Shown here: positions 21,073 to 32,215 of the stretch, in pieces | Layout of the letters: each line of letters begins with the position of its first letter | How positions within the stretch are numbered: the first letter of the stretch is position 1 | Assembly: GCA_001931875.2 (NCBI GenBank) | Contig: MSJH02000817.1 | Span: 124,001-188,000, forward strand | Source: Byssochlamys sp. IMV 00236 | Lineage: Eukaryota; Ascomycota; Eurotiomycetes; Eurotiales; Thermoascaceae | Length of the DNA: 64,000 bases | Direction of reading: 5' to 3' | Program-made: the position numbers and the translations under genes | Notes under the pieces: generated by a model | The model's database searches: none | The model's input: only the letters and a program-made list of their open reading frames with translations | Told to the model about the DNA's origin: nothing

Positions 21073-23860
21073 CTAGCTGTTTTCCAGGTAGTCGGCGTAG
21101 ACCTCCAGGCTGGCCCCTACCAAGTCGACAATGGCCCAGCTGGTGTTACCCTTGAAAGTCCGAGCCCAGACCCTCACCACAGCGACGCTGAGTTGTTTGA
21201 CCTTGTACGGGTCATTGAGGAAGCTTAGCTCGGGCGAATCGGTCGGGTCGACAGCCATATCGGTCTCATCCATCATACTCTTAACCCAAAGCACCAGCTT
21301 CCTTTCATGCTCGGAGAGCTTTTGTTCAGCCTGCGTCGCTGGTATCGCGAGGAGCCACCGGCTCAAGAGAAACGCGCACTCCAGACTGCAGAGAGAATGC
21401 TGGATACTCCAGAAGAAAGAATGAGTTCTGGCCACAAAGTCAATACCAAGCCGCACAGGTATGGACAGAGCATGTGCCGAATGCAACAGGGCCATGATGA
21501 GTTTCGGGCTCCGCGTTATCGGCGGAGATTCTCTTAGTGCTTTGGCAATCTGCTGCGGGTCTTGAGTAACTAGATGTCGACATGGACCCAGGTCAACGTG
21601 AAGCCTAATGTATGCTAGACCCAAAAGCGCAGTGGAAGTGAAAGCAATCGGCCCGGCAGGGTTTTGGGGGTCGATACTCGACTCTGGAGTCCGCTTCCAC
21701 CCAGCTTTCCATGCGCTCAAGGAATTGTCCAACACAGCCAAGTCCTCCTGCCTGAGACTTGTCCCTTGCATCAGTGGTGCAGAGAGACACAGCTGGCGCG
21801 CAAAGAATATCTGTTGTATAATAGCATGGATGAGAATGTAATTGCCTAACGGAGATATAGGGGTCGAGGCGTTGAAGACGGGCCCCTTGAGGAAGAGCTT
21901 GGCAAAGGCCTCCTGGAACGAGACATCGGAGCTATGGCGCGATCGATAGAGACGTCGCCACTGAGATGCATTGTTGGCTTTCCACACGTCATGGGAACAA
22001 GGCATGTTTAGTTTGAGCTCCGAGTTCAGGATCAATGGAGGTATATTATACATGATCGAATGGAGATTGAAGAAGCAGTAGACGAGAAGCTTTGTCCGCC
22101 TGTTTCCCTCTAGCCGCACCCATTCTTCCCAGCTGATGTTGTCCGAGCTCGGAATGGGTTCAGAGAGGCCATGCTCACGAACGAGCCTGGCCAGAGTACT
22201 CTGCAAGGCAAGTATCTCTCGCAGCAGCTCTGGGTGTCTTTCCCATGATGCGAATACAGTGAGCAGCAGAAACGTCTGGATGATTTTCATATGGGCATCA
22301 GAGTCATCGATTGCGTAATTCATGGGATCGAGGGTCTGCATCGGGGTAAAGGACGGCGGTTGGAAGGGACTGCTAGCCTGGTTAGAGACTGCAGAGGAAT
22401 CCCGGGAGCCGTGAAGACCGGGCTGTGGCGGAACAAATGTCCACGTTGGCAGAGGAACCTGCTTGCCGTCTCTTCTACGAAGACGTTCAAGCAGGACGCA
22501 CTTTGCCGCGTTAAACAAGTCGATACCTCGATTATTCTCAAACCGATAGTGAGACCCAGCGGCGGCAAGGGCCAAGGTCAGCTCTGGCGGCGATCTGGCT
22601 ACCGACAGGGTCGGTACATGGATGAATGGAAGGTGCTCATTCAACCCGTTGATGTATCCTGCAAAGAAACGCGACAGAGCATGTCTTGAGGGAGGAATGA
22701 AGCCCTTTGGAAGGACATGAGAGAATTCCTCCAGCCGTGAGACAAATAGTTGGCGGTCTGCGTTGGTGATATCCCATGCGGGCCGTGGGTTGGCGGGATC
22801 GTCCGAGAAACCGATCCGATCATCGGAATCGTGTGGTTCGGGCTGGAGCGACGGCAGGCGAGATCCAAAGTTCGAGAACGAGGGCGGTTCTTCAACAGCT
22901 GCTCGTTGATCGCTGAGGATATCTCCGTTGAATCTTTGCGGCGCGACGGGAGGTTTCGAGTCGAAGGGTAGGTTGGTCGGGAGCATGGGCTCCTCGACCG
23001 TGGAGAAAACGCCAGAATCCCAGTCAGACGAGAGACCAACGCTCTCCAGAAAGACGGTAAAATCCTGAACTGGATCTCCCAAGTCTGCAAGATCCAATAT
23101 GGACGGCTCGACACCGTAGTTGTCCGTTATCGCTTTTTCCGGGACATTCGGTGGCATGAGAGGGGGCGCGCCGACGTGGCCCGGCGGCTTCCGCAGCGAA
23201 TCCATGCTCTCCTGCTGGCCCTCGAGCGCAACATGACTGGCAGCATGCGATAGCAGATTCAAATCGTATCCCCAAGAAGGATTGAACTGTGGTGGCTCGA
23301 CCATCTGAGGCGCCTGTACAGGCACCTCTGGCGGCGGCGGTTGCGGTACCTGCGTCGGCTGGACCGGGACCGATTCAGGGATGTCCAAGACGCGCGAATC
23401 GTGCTGGGAAGGCGGGATCATTGACGCAGGAGTTGGCGGAATGTCGTGAGCCTCGCTGTTTCGATGTTCTCCTCGATGGGCAGAGTTCTCAGCTTGATGT
23501 ACCAATCGCTCATGGCGCACGAGCAGGTCACTGCAGAGATTTTCCCATTCATTAGTCCGGGATGGCCAGGAGACGACAGAAGCGGTTGGCCTTACCTTCT
23601 GGCAAAGCACTTGCTGCATACTTCGCAGGAGAACGGCTTCTCCTTTGTGTCTGCGGTGGTCGGTCAACATGGTCCCCAAAGAGGAATATGGCGCCAAAGC
23701 CGAGGGCTCCTGAGGGCTACTCACGCGTGCGGAGATGGCGTTGGAGATGCTCCAGCCGGGCAAAGCACCGGCTACAGAAATGACATGAAAGCGACTTGCG
23801 ATGCTGTGTCGTGGTCTTCTTCTTAACCTTCTCCGGAGAATTAGCCCGCTCAGCCTCCAT
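21073..23860 (-). CDS. C2H2 transcription factor with fungal-specific domain
   Basis: Three exons (23860-23725, 23650-23596, 23530-21073) give 882 aa. The ATG at 23860 is followed by a basic stretch and two tandem C2H2 fingers: Cys26, Cys29, His42, His46, then linker THTKEKPF, then Cys54, Cys57, His70, His75. The introns cut through the finger region, and both phases are needed to rebuild it (HLRTHTKEKPFSCEVC). Next comes a long Pro-rich linker, and from about residue 380 to 800 a helical fungal transcription factor domain (PF04082 type; FFAGYINGLNEHLPFIHVPT, RRTKLLVYCFFNLHSIMYN). The combination of an N-terminal finger pair and this domain is typical of Aspergillus regulators; I cannot name the orthologue. 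Nuclear. It has a 2.6-kb upstream region shared with steC. Confidence 0.9.
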
Positions 23861-26451
23861 TGCGTATTTATTTATGGGCCTGGAGTAGGAACTGTTATGG
23901 TTGAGAACAATGGGGGTTTAAGCGGGGAAAAAGGGCTGTGGGGGGTTTGGCATATGAGGGGACGCCTGATTGGGAAGGCCAGGTCACGTGGCACCTCGCC
24001 CTGCCCCGGGCGGGGGCTGGAGGAGGCCAGAGCCTCAGCAGGCGATGGGAGAGAGAAGATGCAACACCCAGGGAGCTCTGGGGGGAGTTTATACTTGACT
24101 GACGCTGGCGGGATCTGGTCGCCAGTCTCGTCCTCTGGTCTTGTGGATGGTCCAGGAACGGGTTGTATGTTTGTCCAGCTAGGGCATCAAGCTAGCCATC
24201 TCCACTGGTGCGGAGATGGATGGAGGTTGTCAGTTCTCCTCATTTGGCCTCTCCAGCTTCTTATCGTGTTATCGGACGAAAGAGTCTCTTGATCGAGCTA
24301 CTGACAAGGCAAAGAAACTCCTAGGAGGTTGGAGCACACCCGATTCGACTGTAAAACCCCGGTGTGGTGCAAGTCGTGGTGCCGCGAGCATGTTCGACTC
24401 CCATACATTCCGATGGGCTCCTCAATTGCCGTGAAGCTGAGGGAGCGGGATTTGGTTCAACACGTGGGATTCTCGCAGTCCTCTAACATTGGCTTATCTA
24501 GACAGTCCAGCCCCTTGTTCCTCGAGCATAACAATTGCGCCTCTGGCACGAGAGTCAGAGGGACCCGGGAACGCATCTGATCTATATAATACTTCAGCGT
24601 TCTGGAGTTCCCAGAACGAAAGTATCACCGTCGGTAATGTTTTATCAAGTTGAAGGCAGCTCACTATCTAGGCAAAATCGGCTGGATGACGTTTGTTGTT
24701 TATATCATCCTTGTTAGAGTAACTACCACAAGCGTCGATATGGTAGAAGGCGTATGGTAGGGTCTGCTATCACAGCACGCCGAAATAGGAAAAATAAATC
24801 GCGTAATCTATTGAACAAAACACCAAATCGAGACGTTATGGAGGTGATGAGAACTTGAAACTGCAAGGGGATTGCAACGAGGAGAACTCATAACTACATA
24901 GTTAACTAGATAGTTAAGTTACATCTACTGATTATTAACCAGTGGTCCATGAATGAACGGTACGTATAACTTAATAAGCCTCCAGGAGGGATGGACGGAT
25001 AAAGGGTTCCCGGTTATCGGCCGAACCAATACTGAAGAAGCTAGAATTCTAGGGTCATTGTCTGCGAATGTCAATAATAAATAACAACAGTAACAGTAAC
25101 AATAGTTAGTAATGGAATAACCTACCCACAGCCTCCGGATAAAATAATAGACATTGAATGCAAAGTTGGAAGTATATATGTAGAACATCCAATGATCATT
25201 AAATAATTGCTTGCTTTTTGGTATCGAGAAACGCAAATATTCGGGACCTGAACCGACGGCAATAGCCGTGCCACATGGGCTGGTATGGGATCAGAACGGC
25301 GTTGACGCAAGGCGCATGTTGACTAGACTGGTGGCTAAAGAACGAGGTGTTTCACGGTCGAAACGCTCCAGCAAGGGAGAGTCTGTGCGAAGATGCGAGC
25401 AGATATAGCGTGCAGTGATAGTTCAGTAGTCCAGTGGGACAAGCTGGCATTGCTAGTTGCCCGGCAATGAAGGTAGAACACAAATATTATTAGTGAAGGC
25501 TGTGCGCAACTGAGAGATCCTTCAGTGTTTTAGCTTATATTATTATTATGGCGTCAGCAGAGTAATTAGCAGCCCTTCACTGTCAGGGAAATATCAATAA
25601 TAATAATCATAATCGCTCGATCCACCACGGTAAAACAACGATGCCCCAAGGCAGAACTTAAGAAGTGAAGGCCGCATACCTAGCCAACTCCGCTAATTGT
25701 TTCACAAGAGCCGCTTGGCGAATCACCAGTGTTGTTCTTTGTTTTAGAATGCTTCAACTCAGCCCTCACTGGTGCCGACCGCGCTAGAACCCTCTTGTCC
25801 CTCTTGCTCATCCCCCACGACCACCTTGTTTGAGATCTAGCCAGGCGGAGTATTTACTGTTGACGGCATCATCTCCTTCTCTCTCTCTCTCTCTCCCTCT
25901 TTTTCTCTGCCTGTCTACTTTGGTGGTAGCTGCTGCTGCTTGTGCGGGCAAGGGTTCTATCCTTGCAGCGTTATCTCAACACGAGATAGCGCCTCCGTAG
26001 CGCCCTTGGATCTCCTCAGTCAGGCCAAGCTCAGAGGGCTCCTTGCAATATCTCCGGCGAGAGATATCATTCCAGTTGCCCAAGGCTTTTTCTCACCAGA
26101 ATTCGACATCGTATACGGACCGATTTCCCGCTATCCATCGCCCCGACCGGTATCTGACGGCCGCCATCATTCCACCCAGCCGCGACCAGCGTTGTTCCCT
26201 CAGTCGTCCACACAACTCGTCTTCGCAGTCAGCCTGAAACAGTCACCAAGCAGGGGTTTTCTGCCATGCCATCAACTGACGCTTGACGCCTGACCCCTAG
26301 CAGAAACCTCCAGACCGACGCGTCCAAGCGATAAGCTGATCGGCCTCCACCTTTAATTCAACCCAACGTCCCACCCCCGGGTTGCCGTCGGGCCTCAACC
26401 GATATACGTACTGTGGTGGAAAAGAAGCCTTGTGCTCACTTTACCTCGCCA
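23861..26451. promoter_or_regulatory. 2.6-kb divergent intergenic region (C2H2 factor / steC)
   Basis: A large upstream region with no gene that I can support. Notable content: AAT/TAA trinucleotide runs near 25072 and 25590, and a CT-rich tract at about 25874-25905 that probably marks the steC promoter or leader. A single upstream ATG lies in the last 600 bp before the steC start (see the uORF entry). Confidence 0.5.
26266..26286 (+). promoter_or_regulatory. Candidate uORF in the steC leader
   Basis: ATG CCA TCA ACT GAC GCT TGA: six codons, 166 nt before the steC start. It is the only ATG between about 25850 and 26452, in a GCC-ATGC context. If the leader covers it, ribosomes would meet it first. 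Transcript start is unknown. Confidence 0.45.
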
Positions 26452-29303
26452 ATGCTAGCATCCAAGGCTGCGTTCTCCGCCTCGTTGGGGATGCCGACTT
26501 CCCAAGCGTCAGGAACCGCATATCACTCGAGCCAGCCTCTGAAGGCTCACGGGGCCAGCAAATCGGTCGATGGAGTTGCATTCACAAGCCCGACAGAGTC
26601 GGAATTCTCCGATGCACACGATGGACTCGATTCCGTCCGGTAAGTTTGCATTCGTATCCTGATGACGGACCTCTACCACCGAGATGGACTGGCGCTGACC
26701 GATGGGACTAGATCTTGGGATGAAAAGAAGGTGGTGGAGTGGTTGCACAGCATCAACTGCGGTCAATACGAGTCCATATTCAAAGGTATACTCCTCTGCG
26801 ACTACGCATGAATATAGCCGCTGACTCATGATCTAGCCAATAACTTCAACGGCGATAATCTCCTCGAATGCGACCAAAAAATCCTTCAAGAAATGGGCAT
26901 CAAGAAGGTCGGGGATCGGGTCCGCATCTTTGTGGCTATCAAGCAGTTGAGAAGCAAGGCTATCTCGAATCGGAAGAAACAGAATATTGTTGGTCACAAC
27001 CTCCTTCGGGCCATGGTGCATAGTCGCTGACGGTGGAATAGAAAGCTTTAGCCGCCCTGGATGCTTCGAGTGTCACATCTTTGGGCTCATCCCGTTACTC
27101 TAAAGGATCTAGTGGCCGACGCCAGGAGTCATCCCCGTACGCAACGGATTCTGAGAAAGGCGGGCGCTCCCATCGCTACGCAGCATCTAGTCCCATGGAG
27201 AGTGCGCGCAAAGAGCAAGCAAACGGCTACTTCGGCTATACACCTTCTCCAGGATCGGTCCCCGCTCGGAATCCTGCAACCCCCGGTGAAAATGGCAACA
27301 AGGGAACATCGCACCTCAGACAAAACCCCAGTGTTGATGGCCTCACGATGGGCCCGCTCCCGGCAAACTCTCCGGTCATCAGAGTGATTTACACGGGTGG
27401 CCAGACAAAGGTTCTGAATATCAGGAATTGCAAGACCCCGGATGAAGTCTTCCTCTGTGTTCTGAAAAAGCTACAGCTTCCGGAATATCAGTACAGGCAC
27501 TACTGCTTTTACGTGCTGGACGGCCTGGAGCCTGACCCAGCCTACTGCAGAAAGTTGACGGACTCCGAGATCATGCGCATCTGTGAAGGAGGAAACAGGT
27601 CTGAGCGGGGCCGTCTTATCCTGAGAAAGCTCCACGCTGGAGAGCCAGATGTTGATGAGCTTCGTCGTGCTTCTCAGCTCGCTGTTGACGAGAGCCAGAT
27701 GGCTCATATGAACGCTCTGAATAATTCCAATCCCCGCAATCAAGCGAAGATCCAGAAGCTGACGGGAGAGTCTTGGCACAATCTCAAGCAACCCATGTCT
27801 CCAGCTAACGATCGAACAAGACAGAGCTCCCTTGACGATCATGAACCCTCGTCAGGTGGGCGTGAACGACAGACATCTAAGCTACGGTCGTTCTTCGGTG
27901 CTAGGCCTCCTAGCGAGATGATTATCCATGAATTGACCTCCTACTTCCCAAGCCATCAGCGTGAAGACATCGAAAGGACAATGAGAATGTCTGTTCGGAG
28001 GTCTCAGCGGATGAGTCGGGCGGCGAGCCGTTTGAGTGTCATGAGCAACTCAAGTTACGCATCTAGCTTGAGGGATGCTCCTCCGATCCCTAGCATTGCC
28101 GATACATGGCTGAACCCGGGAGCGCAGCCTAGAGCCAGGCCGCTCTCCGTGTCCAGATTCAATCTACCCCAAGTATCCTTCCGTGATTCCGTCGCGTCTA
28201 GCTCCCTACACCCACTCCAGGAAGAGGCGGCTGCGGAACCAAACCGGCAATCATACGTGTCATTTGCTAGCAGCTCCGACCAGACCTCAGCGGAAAATAC
28301 GCGGCAAAGCTTCATGTCCGATACCCTGAGCGTCCGAGGATTGGACACTGCAAGTTCCATAAACCAGCGATTGAGCATATTAGTGGCCGAGGATGGAGAA
28401 GAAGAGGATGATGGACTGAAGGATTTCCTTGCGGGCGACAATTTTGCGCCTAAGAACTGGATGAAAGGATCTCTTATTGGTGAAGGTTCTTTTGGAAGCG
28501 TCTTCCTCGCTCTTCACGCAATCACGGGAGAACTGATGGCGGTGAAGCAAGTCGAACTTCCGTCAGCGACAAAAGGAACGGAATTCGACAAGAGGAAGAA
28601 CAGTATGGTCACTGCGTTGAAACATGAAATTGATCTGCTTCAGGGTCTCCAGCACCCAAACATCGTGCAGTATCTCGGTACTTCCGCAGACGAACAGAAC
28701 TTGAACATTTTCTTGGAGTATGTTCCTGGAGGCTCTATTGCGGTGATGTTGAAGCAATACAATACGTTCCAGGAGCCGCTGATCAAGAATTTCGTCCGGC
28801 AAATTCTTGCTGGCCTGTCCTATCTCCACAGCCGTGATATCATCCACCGGGATATCAAGGGCGCCAATGTCCTGGTCGATAACAAGGGTGGTATCAAAAT
28901 CTCGGATTTTGGTATTTCAAAGAGGGTGGAGGCTTCCACTATGCTTGGCTCTGGGGCTACCGGGGGCGCAGGCGGCCATATGCACCGCCCGTCGTTGCAG
29001 GGCAGCGTGTATTGGATGGCCCCGGAAGTGGTTCGCCAGACAGCTCATACGAAGAAAGCTGACATATGGAGTTTGGGATGTCTCGTCGTCGAGATGTTCA
29101 TTGGCGCCCATCCTTTCCCAGATTGTAGTCAGCTGCAGGCCATCTTCGCTATTGGCAGCAACCAAGCGAGACCGCCTCCACCCGAGAATGCTAGCGAGGA
29201 AGCGAGGGCTTTCTTGGATATGACATTTGAGATCGACTACGAAAAGAGACCTAGTGCGGACGACCTGCTCAAGAGTCCGTTCTTGGCCGTGCCGGTTGCC
29301 TGA
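26452..29303 (+). CDS. steC: MAP kinase kinase kinase SteC (Ste11 homologue)
   Basis: Four exons (26452-26639, 26712-26785, 26837-26988, 27042-29303) give 891 aa. A SAM domain at about 64-132 (WDEKKVVEWLHSINCGQYE ... MGIKKVGDRVRIF) mediates binding to the Ste50 adaptor. A Ras-binding-like ubiquitin fold lies at about 250-345 (VIRVIYTGGQTKVLNIRNC). The kinase domain occupies about 612-885: glycine loop GEGSFGSV at 618, Lys640 in AVKQVEL, HRDIKGAN with catalytic Asp742, DFG in KISDFGISKR, and YWMAPEVV. This is the top kinase of the pheromone/development MAPK module (SteC-MkkB-MpkB in Aspergillus). The third intron uses a GTTGGT donor; phase supports it. Complete, no missing catalytic residue. 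Confidence 0.95.
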
Positions 29304-30240
29304 AGGCCGTGCAGGCGCTCTAATTCGAATATTGTCATTGAATAATTCTTGGACATCAAGCATCTACGAACATAAAAGACGGATGTTGAGGGAGTTAGCA
29401 CTTTTTGGAGTTGAACACGCGAAGATGGAAACGGGGTTCAGATTTAGAGCATTTCGCGCACATCTGTCGCGGTCTTGATCATTCTGAGGGGGCCTGTGGC
29501 CTCGAGAATACAGGCTAGCCCTGGTTTATGTTCACTGTGTCTAGTTGCAGCTGTGCTTGCGTTGATTTCTTTGAAAGCGAAAAGGTCTTATGACGATAAT
29601 AATGAATGCGTATTGACAGCAAGCAAGAAATCCAGCCCTTTTAATATTGATATATCCTCTCCATCGTCCAATCTTCGTATCATAACTTGTGTCTCATGTA
29701 GTGTAGCTCTGGTACTAAAACCAGGGAGCGACACCGTGAGGCCTCAATTCGACTTTTCTGGCGGTAATATCCCTCGAGGCTATCGACCACCACACGCTGC
29801 TGGTGACTTCTTTCTCTAACAATCAGTGATATACCAAGAAAGGGAGTCCCGTAGCAGTTTATACTCATTTTCCAACTGTCTCATTTTTATCGACAGCTTT
29901 CTCAACAACGATTATCTCCCAAGTGCTCCTCTTTTGCAATATATATTGTATCCCCAATATGATATGCAGATGCTATTTATGCGTGATGGGTAATACTGGA
30001 TACCGAGTCTAACAGAACGGCGTATTTCTCAAATTGTTCTTGAATTTGCTCCAACTCTGTTATAACACCGTATGTGTGTGTGTGCATTGACCAACGATCG
30101 CTGAGGCATGAGATTTATAGTTGTACATACATTTCGCAAAACGACTATGAAAAAAAGATAACAGTACAATCGGTCCTTGGGTATGATGACAGAGGACCTA
30201 GGGCGTAGTTATGATTCGGAGATTTCCATAAGATGTGTGT
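29304..30240. other. Intergenic between convergent genes
   Basis: About 940 bp between steC (+) and the uL5m gene (-), containing both 3' ends and a short TG repeat near 30072-30084. No gene seen. Confidence 0.45.
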
Positions 30241-31437
30241 CTAGTTAACGAGCTTTCCGTAGAAGGGAATGCCCATAGCGCTCAGAAGGAGTCGAGCATC
30301 CTTGTCGGTAGTGGCGGATGTGTGGATGGTGATGTGGCAACCGGGAATCATCTTGGCCGGGTACCTATTGCAAAAAAGCGGGTTAGATATTGTGATTGTA
30401 TGAATGGGTTGTGTATGCTGTTGTTCATGACTCACATGTCATAGTTGACCTCAATCTCCGGGAACATGGCCACGTTCTCCGGCTCCAGACCGAATGTGAT
30501 GTTGCCGCTGCTATCACCGCTGCTACCCTTCACGCCCTTCCATTCCTTGATTCTGGGCATCACGACGTCGATGAGCTTGCCAAGGAAGTGGTACATATTC
30601 TCTCCCCGCAGCTCCGCCTTGACCGCAACGGTGTCTCTGCCCGGAGCGATACCCCAGGGTGCAACACTGCTCTTCGACTTGAAGGTCTCCACGCGGACGT
30701 TAGAAATGGCCTGAACAGCCATACCGGCAACATGCAGCCAGCCAGAGTTTTCCGTTGCGGCTTCCTTGATGTAGCTGTGGATGGTGACCCGCTCCACCTC
30801 GGGGATGTTGTTGAAGCCGATGGGCTTTCGCAGCAGTCTCAGGACATCACCTCCACGGGGTCCACGGAGGGGTCTGTTCTTGTGGTAGGGAGAAGATTCA
30901 TCCCAAGAGCGGAGACGATTAACTGGTGGAGGAGGCTTAAAGCCGGGCGGGTTGTGAACATAGCACAGGGTGAGGATATCCGAAGCGACGGTGGACTCGT
31001 AAGTCTGCTGCACGCGAGGCAGCGAGAACGGACCTGGAACGAAAACTCGAGATGACGGGTCTGACGGTGGGGGAGGTCTGTGAGGATGAAGAGGACCATG
31101 ATCGTATTTGGGTGATCGGTATTGATAACTATGGACGTTTGTCAGTCTCCATGTGCCAGCTAACAGACCGAAGCTCCGGGTTTGCAGAGCGTGCTACATA
31201 CCGACTCTTGGGCAATTGGGACTTGCGAGCCTTTGCCCGCGCGATTGGATCAAAGGATTTCACTACATCCTCGGGAACCGACGCTGCCAACGAGGTGTTC
31301 GATTCGACCTCGCTGAGAGGATCCGGTGTATTTCCGGAGGCGTAACGACGAAGACTGGGTTGCTGCGAACGCGTTGAAGGGGCCAAAGGCCGTGTGAGGG
31401 CCCTCGCCAGGGATCTTGACGGCTCACGAACAGCCAT
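30241..31437 (-). CDS. MRPL7: Mitochondrial ribosomal protein uL5m
   Basis: Three exons (31437-31202, 31128-30436, 30364-30241) give 350 aa. The N-terminus is rich in Arg, Ser and Ala without acidic residues at first (AVREPSRSLARALTRPLAPS), as expected of a mitochondrial presequence. The central and C-terminal parts carry uL5 signatures: GMAVQAISNVRVETFKSKS, VKAELRGENMYHFLGKL, FPEIEVNYD and PGCHITIHTSATTDKDARLL. It is a large-subunit protein of the mitoribosome near the central protuberance. The last intron splits the codon for Met in the NYDMYPAKMIPG segment; phase is kept. Divergent from the ubiquitin protease gene. Confidence 0.93.
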
Positions 31438-32215
31438 TGCGACGTAACCGGCGATGTGCTGTCTCGCGGGTGCTGCTGGCGTCGGCGTCTGGCCAAAAAA
31501 TTCCAGATCGGAGAGCATCGCGACGATGTCACGTGGGAGTTTGATTACTGAGGCAGCAATCAGGCACACACTCCGCAGTCTAACCGCTTCCAGTATAGCC
31601 GATAATCTCTCCGCCGCTAACCGGATGTGTGAGATTAGTAAGGCACTAAGGCCCCATGCAGGGACCTCCAACCCCGCCGAATCGAATCAATCCGATCCGT
31701 GCTTTAGATCTCGTCCCGCGCCCGCTGTACCAGTAAGTGGCTTCTTCCTGTGACGAGGACGACGGCGCCCGGAATTATTACCTTTCATCGCCACATTTCT
31801 AATACTTCACAGGCGTCCTCTCTCACTTCTCGCTGCAGGTGACCGCTAAACGACTGAGATCGTCGATTTCTCCCCGGTGCTCCACTCTTGTCTGGAAACA
31901 TCACGGTACTCCACTTCCAAGGCTGGTGATCTACTCATGTCATCCCGTCCCCGCGGTAAATGACAGCTTTCCACCAGACATGTTGATCAATGTCACAACA
32001 AGTTCTCGAGTGCGTTGCATGGCAAGACTGAAACCTGGAGGTGAGTTCTTCCACGTGCTGTTCTCTTTCGTCGGAGCCTAGGGGACTCCACAAGTTACGC
32101 AACCAGCCACCTTCGTGCTAACCCAACCATCATTTCAGTGATCCTCGACAGAGGAACGGGAAGAACTTGTGTTGAAGACGTTGAACAATAGTCGGCACCG
32201 TGGATAGCTGCCAGA
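31438..32215. promoter_or_regulatory. Divergent intergenic region (uL5m / ubiquitin protease)
   Basis: About 780 bp of shared upstream DNA. No specific motif is assigned and no other gene is seen. Confidence 0.4.

Noticed and set aside
23801..24292. 163-codon plus-strand frame opposite the C2H2 gene start
   Set aside because: Overlaps the first exon and promoter of the C2H2 factor in antisense, with Gly/Trp-rich non-protein-like composition.
25874..25905. CT-rich tract as a mobile-element or CRISPR-like repeat
   Set aside because: It is a simple pyrimidine tract typical of fungal promoters, without spacers or terminal repeats.
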